A stretch of DNA of 60,260 nt from Gemmataceae bacterium (GTDB taxonomy: Bacteria; Planctomycetota; Planctomycetia; Gemmatales; Gemmataceae), in assembly GCA_022616435.1 (NCBI GenBank), contig JAKEET010000036.1, forward strand, positions 1-60,260, in the 5' to 3' direction. Under the pieces are notes generated by a model that saw only the letters and a list, made by a program, of their open reading frames with translations, searched no databases and had not been told where the DNA came from. Below are positions 1-7,932 of the stretch, in pieces. The position numbers were made by a program, and so were the translations under genes. The first letter of the stretch is position 1, and every line of letters starts with the position of its first letter.

Positions 1-425
1 GGCAACAGATCGACCAGCGTCGCCGGCAAGAACCGTTTGGCACGGTTGCCGAACGCCCTGGTCTCGTCCGCGTGGCGCACGGTTGTCAACCCGGCCGGCT
101 TGTGGACGATCACGATGTGGTCGTCGAGGTGGCAAACGTGAATGGCGCGCGCCAGCGGCGGCAATTCAGGCGAGCGGCGCGGCGTAAGCCCGCCGTGTGG
201 ACGTTCGGGCGCCCGCTTGCTGGACCGCGGGATCACGACTTGCAACCGTTGGCCGGCGCGGACCCGCTGGCCGGCGTTCCGGCACAGCTCCCCGTCCAGG
301 CGCACCCAACGATTCTTCAAATGATGCTCGACCTCCGCGTGTGACAAGCCGATGGATTGGGTCAGCACCGCGGCGACAGTCTGGCCCGCGTGGCGTTTGC
401 CCAGGATGTGGACTTTGACGGGCAT
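1..425 (-). CDS. RluA-family pseudouridine synthase, N-terminal part (runs off the window)
   Basis: Reading the minus strand from the ATG at 425 gives 141 residues that stay open to the window edge. The first ~70 residues look like an S4 RNA-binding domain (KNRWVRLDGELCRNAGQRVRAG). After a short basic linker follows the start of the catalytic domain, with the family's substrate-site strand IVIVHKPAGLTTVRH. Enzymes of this family convert uridine to pseudouridine in rRNA or tRNA. The catalytic Asp (RLD motif) would lie beyond the window, so it cannot be checked, and the RluA/RluC/RluD subtype cannot be assigned. The next gene in this direction, topA, is separated by a repeat-filled gap. Confidence 0.75.
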   Translation of the reverse strand, partial: MPVKVHILGKRHAGQTVAAVLTQSIGLSHAEVEHHLKNRWVRLDGELCRNAGQRVRAGQRLQVVIPRSSKRAPERPHGGLTPRRSPELPPLARAIHVCHLDDHIVIVHKPAGLTTVRHADETRAFGNRAKRFLPATLVDLL

Positions 426-478
426 TCAAAAGATCATTTATTGACCGTCAGATTGATAGGGCGCGATGTTGGAGGGTG

Positions 479-619
479 GCATGCTTTCGCCGATCGCTCG
501 CCACACGTGAAGGTTCTGGACCATCACGGCGAAAGCATGCTGTCCCCGGCGACACCCCGCATGCTTTCGCGGTGGTGGTCCGGAACTCTCTGCGTCGCGT
601 GGGAGCCGCGAAAGCATGC
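479..619. repeat. Four alternating copies of a 12-mer forming two hairpins
   Basis: The 12-mer GCATGCTTTCGC occurs at 479-490 and 559-570. Its reverse complement occurs at 529-540 and 608-619. Copies alternate in orientation, so two successive stem-loops of ~60 bp can form. No credible gene is seen in 426-727; this array and the 654-714 palindrome fill most of it. It may act as a transcript-end or REP-like element between topA and the pseudouridine synthase gene. Confidence 0.7.
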
Positions 620-653
620 CACCCAACACGCGTTTTGGCAACCTCATCGTCAA

Positions 654-714
654 TAGCCGGCGAGCAAGCTCGCCGCGGACTGCATCCGGCCACGGCGAGC
701 AAGCTCGCCGGCTA
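654..714. repeat. Nested palindrome just after the topA stop
   Basis: The 16-mer GGCGAGCAAGCTCGCC, itself a hairpin, occurs at 659-674 and again at 694-709. The surrounding 22-bp arms (654-675 and 693-714) are perfect reverse complements, so the element can fold as one large or two small hairpins. It lies 13 bp beyond the topA stop codon on the minus strand and could serve as a transcript end. No T-tract follows, so a classical terminator is not claimed. Confidence 0.7.
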
Positions 715-727
715 TGAACGTTGATGA

Positions 728-3427
728 TCACTCCGCGTCCGGCGGCCGATTTTCCGGCGGCCGATGCACGGCGTCGTGGATCCGGTCGAGCAGCTCCGGC
801 GAGACCTCCTTGGTGCCGCGGCACTTCGGGTACTTGCTGCACCCCAGGAAATACGTGCCGCCGCGGCCTTCACGCAGCTTCATCGCGGCGCCGCAATCCG
901 GACACGTGTCGTCGATCTGAATCTGCAGCTCCGGCTTCTTCGGCGGGGGCGGCGGCAGGATGTCCTTGAGCTTCTCCTTCAGGTCGGCCGGCATCTGTTT
1001 CGTGCTCCGGCACTTCGGGTACGCCGAGCAGCCCAGGAACGGCCCGCGCGGACCGCGCCGCACCGCCATCGGGCTGCCGCACTTCTCGCACACGATGCCC
1101 GTGTCGATCGGCTTCATCGGGTTGCCCTGGGCGTCCACGTCCTTGGCGTTCTTGCACTTGGGGTAGCCCGTGCACGCCAGGAACGGCCCACGCCGGCCTT
1201 CGCGCAGCACCATCGGCTTGCCGCACTTCTCGCAGGTGTGCTCGGTCGGCTTGCTCGTCTGCACCGGGTTTCCCCCGGCGTCGATGCCCATCGTCGTCTT
1301 GCACTCTGGATACCGCGAGCAGCCCAGGAACGGCCCGCGCGGCCCGGAACGCTGCAGCATCGGCGCGCCGCACTCAGGGCACTTGTGCTCGGTTTCCTTC
1401 GGCGGCTCGCGCGTCATCCCGTCGCTCCCGGTCTTCTTGATGTACTTGCAGTCCGGGTGCCCCGTGCACCCGTAGAACATGCCGAACTTGCTGAACCGCT
1501 TCGCCAGCGGCTTACCGCACAGCGGACACTTCTCCGCGTCGGCCTGCATCCTCGTCTCGGCCACCTTGAGCGCCTCGCTGAACGGACCGTAAAACTCCGC
1601 CAGCACCTGGTTGCGCTCGTACTTCCTCGTCTCGATCTGGTCCAGCTCCTCTTCCATGTGCCGGGTGAACTTCAGGTCCATCACGTTCGGGAAGTTGTCC
1701 ACGAGGATGTCGTTCACCTTCATGCCGATCTCGGTGGCGTAGAAGCGACGGTCCTTCTGCGCGACGTAGTTGCGCTCCTGGATCTTGCTGATGATCGTCG
1801 CGTAGGTGCTGGGCCGGCCGATCCCTTCCTTCTCCAGCGTCTTGACCAGCGACGCCTCGTTGTAGCGCGGCGGCGGCTCGGTGAAGTGCTGCGTCGGCTT
1901 CAGGTCCAGCAGGTCGAGCTTGTCCTTCTCCTTCATCGCCGGCAGGATCACGTCTTCCTGCTTGTGATGGCTGTACACGCGACGGAAACCGTCGAACTTC
2001 AGCGTCCGGCCCGACGCGCGAAACATGCCGTCGCCCGCCCGCACCTCCACGCTCGTCACCGCGAACACCGCCGGCTTCATCTGGCAGGCGACGAAGCGGT
2101 TGTAGATCAGCGTGTACAGCTTGAGCTGCTCGTGCGGCAGATGCTTGGCGACCTTCTCCGGCGTGTAGCTGAGGTCGGTCGGCCGGATCGCCTCGTGGGC
2201 GCCCTGGGCGTCCTTCGACGCCGCGTAGCGGTTGGCCGTTTCCGGCAGGTAGGCGTCGCCGAACTGCTTCTTGATGTGGGTCCGGCACGCGTTGATCGCG
2301 TCCTCGGCGACCCGCGTGCTGTCGGTGCGCATGTAGGTGATCAGCGCGACCGAGCCTTCGGCGCCGAGATCGACCCCCTCGTACAGCCGCTGCGCGATCA
2401 TCATGGTGCGCCTGGCCGAGTAGTGCAGCCGCAGCGACGCCTGCTGCTGGAGCGTGCTGGTGGTGAACGGCGGCGCCGGCTTTTCTTGGCGGTCCTTCTG
2501 CTCGATCTTGGCGACCACGTACGGCTTGCCGTCGAGCCCTTGGACGATCTCGTCGACCTTGTCCTGATTCGACGCGGCAAACTTCTGCCCGGCCCATTCG
2601 GCCAGCTCCGCCTTGAAGGCGCCCGGAGGCAACGGCGGCGGCTCGTCGGGCTTCGGGGGGGCCGTCGCTTCGTCCCCAACCCCAAGGCTCGCCGCGCTCG
2701 CCTTGGAGCTTGCATTGCCGGCGCCTTTCCTGACTTCTGACTTCTGACTTCTGACCTCTGACTTCTGACTCCTGACCTCTGACTTCTGACTCCTGACCCC
2801 TGACTCCTGGTATCCCTCCGGCCGCAACAGCGCCGTGATCTTCCAGTACTCCTCGGGCTTGAACGCCTGGATTTCGCGCTCGCGTTCGACGATCAGGCGG
2901 ACCGCGACGGACTGCACCCGCCCGGCGCTCAGATGCTGGGCGAGCTGGTTGCTCAGGAGGGGACTGATCTTGTAGCCCACGATGCGATCGAGGAACCGCC
3001 GCGCTTCCTGGGCGGCGACCAGGTCCATGTTGATGTGGCCGGCGCTGGCGAACGCGTTCTGCACGGCGGTCTTGGTGATCTCGTTGAAGGTGACCCGGCG
3101 CGTCTTGCTGTCCTTGAGGCCCAGCGATTCCTTCAGGTGCCAGGCGATCGCTTCGCCCTCGCGGTCGGGGTCGGGGGCGAGGTAGACGGTCTCCGCGGAC
3201 GCGGCCTGCTTCTTGAGGGCGTTGATCAGCTGCTTGCGGTCTTGCAGGACGCGGTAGGTCGGCGTCCAATCATTCTCGATGTCGATGCCGAAGCGGGTTT
3301 TCGGCAAGTCGCGGATGTGCCCCTTGCTGGCGACCACCTCGTACCCGGCGCCCAGGTATTTGTTGATCGTCTTCGCCTTCGCCGGCGACTCGACGATCAC
3401 CAGGCTTTTTTTCTTCCGTGCAGCCAC
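728..3427 (-). CDS. topA: DNA topoisomerase I (type IA)
   Basis: This 899-residue enzyme relaxes negative supercoils through a 5'-phosphotyrosine intermediate. A Toprim domain occupies roughly residues 6-140, with the metal-binding DPDRE at 86-90. The catalytic tyrosine is in ITYMRTDSTR (Tyr372). The core ends near 640 and is followed by five C4 zinc ribbons, starting near Cys641, 690, 739, 787 and 849; the last four have the GPFLGC.YP.C-type signature. Residues ~209-239 are a VRSQKSE heptapeptide run encoded by a heptanucleotide repeat, followed by a low-complexity Ala/Pro linker, both unlike the rest of the protein. The gene is transcribed away from the 3773 gene. Identity is certain; the function of the insert is unknown. 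Confidence 0.97.
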   Translation of the reverse strand: MAARKKKSLVIVESPAKAKTINKYLGAGYEVVASKGHIRDLPKTRFGIDIENDWTPTYRVLQDRKQLINALKKQAASAETVYLAPDPDREGEAIAWHLKESLGLKDSKTRRVTFNEITKTAVQNAFASAGHINMDLVAAQEARRFLDRIVGYKISPLLSNQLAQHLSAGRVQSVAVRLIVEREREIQAFKPEEYWKITALLRPEGYQESGVRSQKSEVRSQKSEVRSQKSEVRKGAGNASSKASAASLGVGDEATAPPKPDEPPPLPPGAFKAELAEWAGQKFAASNQDKVDEIVQGLDGKPYVVAKIEQKDRQEKPAPPFTTSTLQQQASLRLHYSARRTMMIAQRLYEGVDLGAEGSVALITYMRTDSTRVAEDAINACRTHIKKQFGDAYLPETANRYAASKDAQGAHEAIRPTDLSYTPEKVAKHLPHEQLKLYTLIYNRFVACQMKPAVFAVTSVEVRAGDGMFRASGRTLKFDGFRRVYSHHKQEDVILPAMKEKDKLDLLDLKPTQHFTEPPPRYNEASLVKTLEKEGIGRPSTYATIISKIQERNYVAQKDRRFYATEIGMKVNDILVDNFPNVMDLKFTRHMEEELDQIETRKYERNQVLAEFYGPFSEALKVAETRMQADAEKCPLCGKPLAKRFSKFGMFYGCTGHPDCKYIKKTGSDGMTREPPKETEHKCPECGAPMLQRSGPRGPFLGCSRYPECKTTMGIDAGGNPVQTSKPTEHTCEKCGKPMVLREGRRGPFLACTGYPKCKNAKDVDAQGNPMKPIDTGIVCEKCGSPMAVRRGPRGPFLGCSAYPKCRSTKQMPADLKEKLKDILPPPPPKKPELQIQIDDTCPDCGAAMKLREGRGGTYFLGCSKYPKCRGTKEVSPELLDRIHDAVHRPPENRPPDAE
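2730..2806. repeat. Eleven tandem CTGACYY heptamers inside topA
   Basis: Eleven uninterrupted 7-bp units, CTGAC followed by two pyrimidines, run from 2730 to 2806. Three heptamers make 21 nt, so the array stays in frame and is translated on the minus strand as VRSQKSE repeats at TopA residues ~209-239. The same heptamer occurs outside genes at 3595-3632 and in the 3' end of the batE-like gene near 25815-25845. Confidence 0.9.
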
Positions 3428-3594
3428 GGCAGTCTCCGATGTTGGTCATTGGTCCTTAGTCAATAGTCATAGTCAGCCAGCGCGTCCCGCCGGGGCCGGC
3501 GAACCGGGCGTCATCGGCCGTTATGCATATCAGTATCGTTGGATGACGGCAACCTTGAGCCAGCGCTAAACGGCAAGCCACACGCCACTCACCA

Positions 3595-3632
3595 CTGACT
3601 TCTGCTGACCTCTGACCTCTGACTCCTGACCT
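3595..3632. repeat. Short intergenic CTGACYY heptamer array
   Basis: Four or more CTGACYY units, one truncated to CTG, lie in the gap between topA (start at 3427) and the gene starting at 3773. They belong to the same repeat family as the array inside topA. The rest of this gap (3428-3594 and 3633-3700) has no open frame with convincing protein features. A TAGTCA-rich stretch lies near 3460-3475. Confidence 0.75.
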
Positions 3633-3772
3633 TCCGGCCTTCCCCCGAATCGGCATAATCGCTACAATCGGTATTTTGGGTCGTTGCAACTTCCTACACC
3701 ATGATGGCGCGGCCTGTCAACCCTCCCCAGGGCGCCGCTCGCCGGACATCAGGTCCTAAACCGAGAAATCCC

Positions 3773-6475
3773 ATGGCCTTCAATCCCTTCGCGACCTTCC
3801 GCAAATACCAGAAGATTTGGATGGCCGGCGTTCTATTGATCTGCATGCTGACCTTCGTCCTGTGTACCGGCGTGGGCGGCGACCTCAGTGATTGGATCCT
3901 CGCCGGGTTCCGCCCCAAAGGTCAGGTGGTGCTCGAGCTGGATGGCCGCAGCGTGCGCATGAACGAGCTGGATGACCTGAAGGAGCGCCGCAAGACGGCC
4001 AATGAATTCATGCGCAAGGCGGCCAAGTACACCATGGCCCGCATGGACGAGGTGCTGAAGCCGGAGAATTTCAAGAAGGTCGAGGGCAACCCCAAGGAGC
4101 TCGAAGCGCTAAGGCGCGTGCAGGCCTTGCGGCTGCGGCTCGAGGAGAAGGCGCGGCAGCCGAACTTCTTCGGCGACAGCGGCTTCAAGTTCGACGACCT
4201 GGTGGATTTCCAGGTCTGGCTGGCGGAGGCCGACCGTCTGGGCATCGAGCTGACCGACGAGGCGGTGCTGTCGCTGGTGCAGATCGAGCTGGTGCTGGGC
4301 AACAGGGAATTCTTCGATGCGCAGTTGTACAAGTCGGCCCACTACGACGTGCGCATCCACAACAGCCGGCTGACCGAGGCCGCCCTGCGGCAAATCCTGC
4401 GCGACGAGTTCCGGGTGCTGCTGGCGCAGCGGGTGCTCGGCCAGAGCACCGGGCGGATGGCCCTGACGCCGGGGCAGCTGTGGGAGTTCTACAAGGAAAA
4501 ACGCCTCGAATACAAGGTGACGCTGCTCCCGTTGTTCGTCGAGGATTTCGTCGCCAACGTGAACCCGCCCAACGAGGTCGATCTGTCGAGCTTCTTCGAG
4601 AAGTACAAGGCCAACCCGGACGATCCGACCTCGGACAAGATCGGCTTTGCCATTCCGACGCGGATCAAGGCGGCCTGGCTGTCGGCCGATCCGAATTCGG
4701 AGCACTTCAAGAAGCTGTCGAAGCTGGCGGTCCAGTTGCAAACCTCGCCGCCGCTCCCCGGACCTCAGCTCGCGAGCTGGCAGACCCTCGGGGCCAGCCT
4801 GGCCAAGACCGCGGCCGCCGAACAAGTGTTCGAGGCCATCCGCAACCGCTACCGCATGGTCGGCCCCATGAAAAACGGGGCGGCGCTCACGATCGCCTCA
4901 TACCTGAGCGACAAGGACCCCGCGGTCGCCGGCGCCATGCTGGGCGCCGGCGCGCGCCTCGACGGCGGGTTCGCTGTGCTCCCCAGTTATTTCTCGGTGG
5001 GCATGCTGCGGCATCAGAAGGAGTTCAACGCCGCCGTGGCCGCGGACCTCAAGAAGCGCCTGCCGATCTACGCCAGCCTGGCGCTCATGGGGACCGCTCA
5101 CCAGGGCCTGGCGATTCCCGGCGCCTGGGACCATCTCCCCTTCAGCGACTACCTGCCCTTGCCGCTCATTCAGAACGAGCTTCTCGAAATCGTCGAGCGC
5201 CGGCAAGCGCATCAATGGGTCGAGCGGCACATGACGGCCCTGCGCAAGAAACTGGAAGATCCGAGCATCAAGACGAGCGCCAACCTGCAGCGCGAGCTCA
5301 ACTTCTACCCCAAGGACCAGGGCCTGCCGATCGGCGACATCACGGGCCTGGGCCTGGAGCTGGTGGAGACGAAGGGCCTCTACCACAAGTTCGACATCCA
5401 GGACGCCAAGGAGCTGGAGCCGCTCATGAAGGCGTTTGTCGCCTACATCGACCAGATCAATATCTATGAAGGCCGCAACGCCGCCCCGGAGACGATCCTG
5501 CGCGAGAGCGATTTCTGGAAGATGTTCTTCAGCGACGGCGGCGAGCACTTCGCCGGCACCGCGAAGTACCAGGTGAAGCCGTGGCCCCCCGCCGTCCGCA
5601 TCGGGCCGCAGCGCGTGCAGATGGCCCGGTTCGCCCCGCGCAACCAGTTGGATCTGGAGATCGCCATGCGCGCCGAGCATGCCGCGGCCCACGAGACCGT
5701 CACCATCGACCTCTTCAAGGACGCGCAGCGGCCGTTCCTGTTCTGGCGCACCGCCGAGAAGGAGCCGCTGGTGCCGACCAAGCTCGACGAGGTGAGGGAT
5801 CGCGTCATCGCGGCGTGGAAGTTCAACCGGGCCCGCGAGGACATCGCGCTCAACAAGGAGGGCCGCGAGATCGGCCTGCAGCTGGCGAAGAGCAACACGC
5901 CGGTGCTGACCATGAGCCTGGAGCTCGACAAACTCAAGAAGGACTACAACGTCAAGCGCGAGCTGATCCCGCTGGGCAACGCCTTCGAGCCGCTGTCGCC
6001 GCTGGTGCCGGTCCGCCAGGGAGGCCCGGGCGGCGGCCAGCGCATCTACACCGACTACCAGCTGCCGGCCGGAACCATCCCGAACCCGCGCAAAGACACG
6101 GCGGCGCAGTTGCTCGGCCTGTACGACCTCAAGGAGCCGATCCAGATCGGCTACGACCCGCTCGACAAGCTCAACAAGGCCCTCTACGACGAAGTCAGCA
6201 AGGAAAAAGACCCGCGCGGCAAGTTCGTGCAGGTCCTGACCAACCAGCCGCGCACGGCCTTCTACGTGGCGGCGGTCCGCGACAAGCCGGCGGCCGACCG
6301 CAAAGATTTCCTGCAGGCCGCGCTGCAAGCGGTCGGCCACGACCAGCTATTCGACCGTGGCCAGGTCGAGGCGGCCAAGAAGCTGCGCCAGGACTTGATG
6401 CGGCAGCTGCGGGCCGACCACCGACTGGAGATCGTCAACGAGGAAGCCAGGAAGCGGTTCGACGACGCCGGTTGA
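3773..6475 (+). CDS. Large membrane-anchored protein with PpiD/SurA-like N-terminus, no PPIase domain recognised
   Basis: About 900 residues from the ATG at 3773. An in-frame ATG at 3701 would add 24 residues of Pro/Arg-rich sequence that look non-native, and neither start has a strong ribosome site. A short cytoplasmic start (MAFNPFATFRKYQK) precedes one membrane helix, then a long extracytoplasmic, mostly helical and charged region. The segment after the helix (VVLELDGRSVRMNEL) resembles the start of SurA/PpiD-type chaperone domains. I could not find the parvulin catalytic core. The C-terminus is helical and Lys/Arg-rich. A periplasmic folding or scaffold role is an inference; a hypothetical membrane protein is the safe call. 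Confidence 0.6.
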   Translation: MAFNPFATFRKYQKIWMAGVLLICMLTFVLCTGVGGDLSDWILAGFRPKGQVVLELDGRSVRMNELDDLKERRKTANEFMRKAAKYTMARMDEVLKPENFKKVEGNPKELEALRRVQALRLRLEEKARQPNFFGDSGFKFDDLVDFQVWLAEADRLGIELTDEAVLSLVQIELVLGNREFFDAQLYKSAHYDVRIHNSRLTEAALRQILRDEFRVLLAQRVLGQSTGRMALTPGQLWEFYKEKRLEYKVTLLPLFVEDFVANVNPPNEVDLSSFFEKYKANPDDPTSDKIGFAIPTRIKAAWLSADPNSEHFKKLSKLAVQLQTSPPLPGPQLASWQTLGASLAKTAAAEQVFEAIRNRYRMVGPMKNGAALTIASYLSDKDPAVAGAMLGAGARLDGGFAVLPSYFSVGMLRHQKEFNAAVAADLKKRLPIYASLALMGTAHQGLAIPGAWDHLPFSDYLPLPLIQNELLEIVERRQAHQWVERHMTALRKKLEDPSIKTSANLQRELNFYPKDQGLPIGDITGLGLELVETKGLYHKFDIQDAKELEPLMKAFVAYIDQINIYEGRNAAPETILRESDFWKMFFSDGGEHFAGTAKYQVKPWPPAVRIGPQRVQMARFAPRNQLDLEIAMRAEHAAAHETVTIDLFKDAQRPFLFWRTAEKEPLVPTKLDEVRDRVIAAWKFNRAREDIALNKEGREIGLQLAKSNTPVLTMSLELDKLKKDYNVKRELIPLGNAFEPLSPLVPVRQGGPGGGQRIYTDYQLPAGTIPNPRKDTAAQLLGLYDLKEPIQIGYDPLDKLNKALYDEVSKEKDPRGKFVQVLTNQPRTAFYVAAVRDKPAADRKDFLQAALQAVGHDQLFDRGQVEAAKKLRQDLMRQLRADHRLEIVNEEARKRFDDAG

Positions 6476-6610
6476 TGCTCCGCGATATCGTGAGCGGCGC
6501 ATCGGCGCGAATCAGTCTTCTTCATTTTTTTGCTTGGCAAACGCCGTTCGGCTTGCCAAGATAGTGGCAATCCAACTCCTCTCCCCGGCGGTTTTGTGGG
6601 AGGCGCTGCC

Positions 6611-7381
6611 ATGGCGGATTGGTACTACGCGCTGGGCAATCAGCAGAAGGGTCCCGTGTCGCTCGACGCCCTCAAGCAGCTGGCCGCGTCCGGCAAGCTG
6701 CAGCGCACCGACATGGTGTGGCGCGAGGGCATGGTCGAATGGAAGAAGGCCGGCCAGGTGGACGGCATCTTCACGCGCGCCGAAGTCCAGCGCGCCGAGG
6801 TTCAGCGGGCCGAAGTCCAGCGGTCGGAGGTCCAACGGGACGAGGCCGAGCCGTTGCGGCGGCGGCCGCAACGCGAGATCGAGGAGGAGGAGGCCGACGA
6901 GACCGAAGACGACCGGCCGCGCCGCAAGAAGAAGCGCCGCCGGGAGCGCTCGCCGGGGCAGATGGCCGCGATCATCGGCGGCAGCGTGGGCGGCGGGATC
7001 CTGATCTTGATCCTTGTGATCATCCTGGTGGCGCGCCTGGGCCGGACCCCGGCCAACGACGGCAAGCCGGCGGCCCTGCAGGGCGGCAACACCTACACCT
7101 TGACGCTCAAGCCAGGCCAGGACGACATGCGCACCTTCAACTTCCTGCAAGGCAAGAAGGTGGAGGTCCTGGTGCGCACGCCCCAGGGCATCCTCCGCAA
7201 CCCCGACGTCGATCTGTACATCACCCGCGCCGGCGACCAGGCCTTTGAGTTGATCGACGACGCCATCAGCGAAAACTGCTATCTCCAGTTCGTCGCGCCC
7301 GCCAGCGATCAATACATGATCGAGGTGCACAACCTCGGCCCAGGCTCGGCGACGTGCACCGTCACGATCCGCGAGTCGTGA
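6611..7381 (+). CDS. GYF_2 (DUF4339)-domain membrane protein with C-terminal PPC-like domain
   Basis: A 256-residue protein. The start at 6611 is chosen because GGAGG lies 7 nt upstream and the GYF_2-type domain begins at once (MADWYYALGNQQKGPVS, with the typical W.EGM.EW further on). Residues ~57-76 are a fourfold RAEVQ repeat encoded by a 15-bp unit. A highly charged Arg/Glu/Lys stretch follows, then one membrane helix (AAIIGGSVGGGILILILVII). The outer ~95 residues form a PPC-like beta-sandwich ending in YMIEVHNLGPGSATCTVTI. The GYF-like domain is cytosolic by topology and may bind proline-rich peptides. The outer domain resembles those of the gene at 36702. Target and function are unknown. 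Confidence 0.75.
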   Translation: MADWYYALGNQQKGPVSLDALKQLAASGKLQRTDMVWREGMVEWKKAGQVDGIFTRAEVQRAEVQRAEVQRSEVQRDEAEPLRRRPQREIEEEEADETEDDRPRRKKKRRRERSPGQMAAIIGGSVGGGILILILVIILVARLGRTPANDGKPAALQGGNTYTLTLKPGQDDMRTFNFLQGKKVEVLVRTPQGILRNPDVDLYITRAGDQAFELIDDAISENCYLQFVAPASDQYMIEVHNLGPGSATCTVTIRES

Positions 7382-7400
7382 CCGGCTTCGTCCTCATTCT

Positions 7401-7901
7401 TCATTCTTCGTTCTTCTTTCCTCGTCCGTCCTGGCGCTGCAGCTCGAACTCCCCGTCCAGCTCGGTGTCTTCCTTGTTCAGCGGAACCTTCCAGGTTCCC
7501 TTCATGGTCTTGCCGGCAATCGCGCCCCGGTAGGGCACGCGCTCGACGGCGATGAAATGCTCGCTCGAGATGACCACGCCGACGGAATCGAACTCCACCT
7601 TGAACGCGCCTTTCTCTCCCGCCGTGACCTTGCCCTTGCAGTGATAGGTCACCGTCGCGTCGCCCGCCTTTTCGCGCAGCTCGCATTCGAAGTCCGCGCC
7701 CTTGCGCTTGGTGACGACCAGCACCGCCTCGAACGCCGCCGGAATCTCCCGGTCGCCCTGGATCTTTCCGCGCTGCGTCAGCTTGCCCTTCCATTGCGAA
7801 TCGACAGTCAAGCCGTCGGCCTCCTTGTTCGGATCCTGGGCGGCGGCCGTCAGCCAGCTTGCCGCCGTGAGAAGGAACGCCGAAAACACGAGTCGTTTCA
7901 T
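7401..7901 (-). CDS. Small secreted beta-rich protein of unknown function
   Basis: A 166-residue protein whose first ~21 residues (MKRLVFSAFLLTAASWLTAAA) form a signal peptide. An AGGAG ribosome site sits 7 nt before the start. The mature part alternates charged and hydrophobic residues, with strand-like motifs such as GKLTQRG, VTYHCKGKVT and GTWKVPLN ending in DGEFELQR. That pattern suggests a lipocalin- or TIGR03067-like barrel, but I cannot place it in a family. It converges with the GYF/PPC gene, only 19 bp apart. Confidence 0.6.
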   Translation of the reverse strand: MKRLVFSAFLLTAASWLTAAAQDPNKEADGLTVDSQWKGKLTQRGKIQGDREIPAAFEAVLVVTKRKGADFECELREKAGDATVTYHCKGKVTAGEKGAFKVEFDSVGVVISSEHFIAVERVPYRGAIAGKTMKGTWKVPLNKEDTELDGEFELQRQDGRGKKNEE

Positions 7902-7932
7902 GGGAACTCCTAGATCAGTGCAGTGCGTGATG

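Noticed and set aside
438..842. 134-codon minus-strand frame after topA
   Set aside because: It is built from hairpin repeats (for example KHAGCRRGQHAF) and overlaps the end of topA.
764..2740. 658-codon open frame on the plus strand opposite topA
   Set aside because: It is antisense to an unmistakable topA and reads as Arg/Leu/His/Ala-rich low-complexity sequence, a usual effect of high GC at third positions.
2730..2806. CRISPR-like array
   Set aside because: Units are 7 bp and contiguous without spacers; no cas gene is present.
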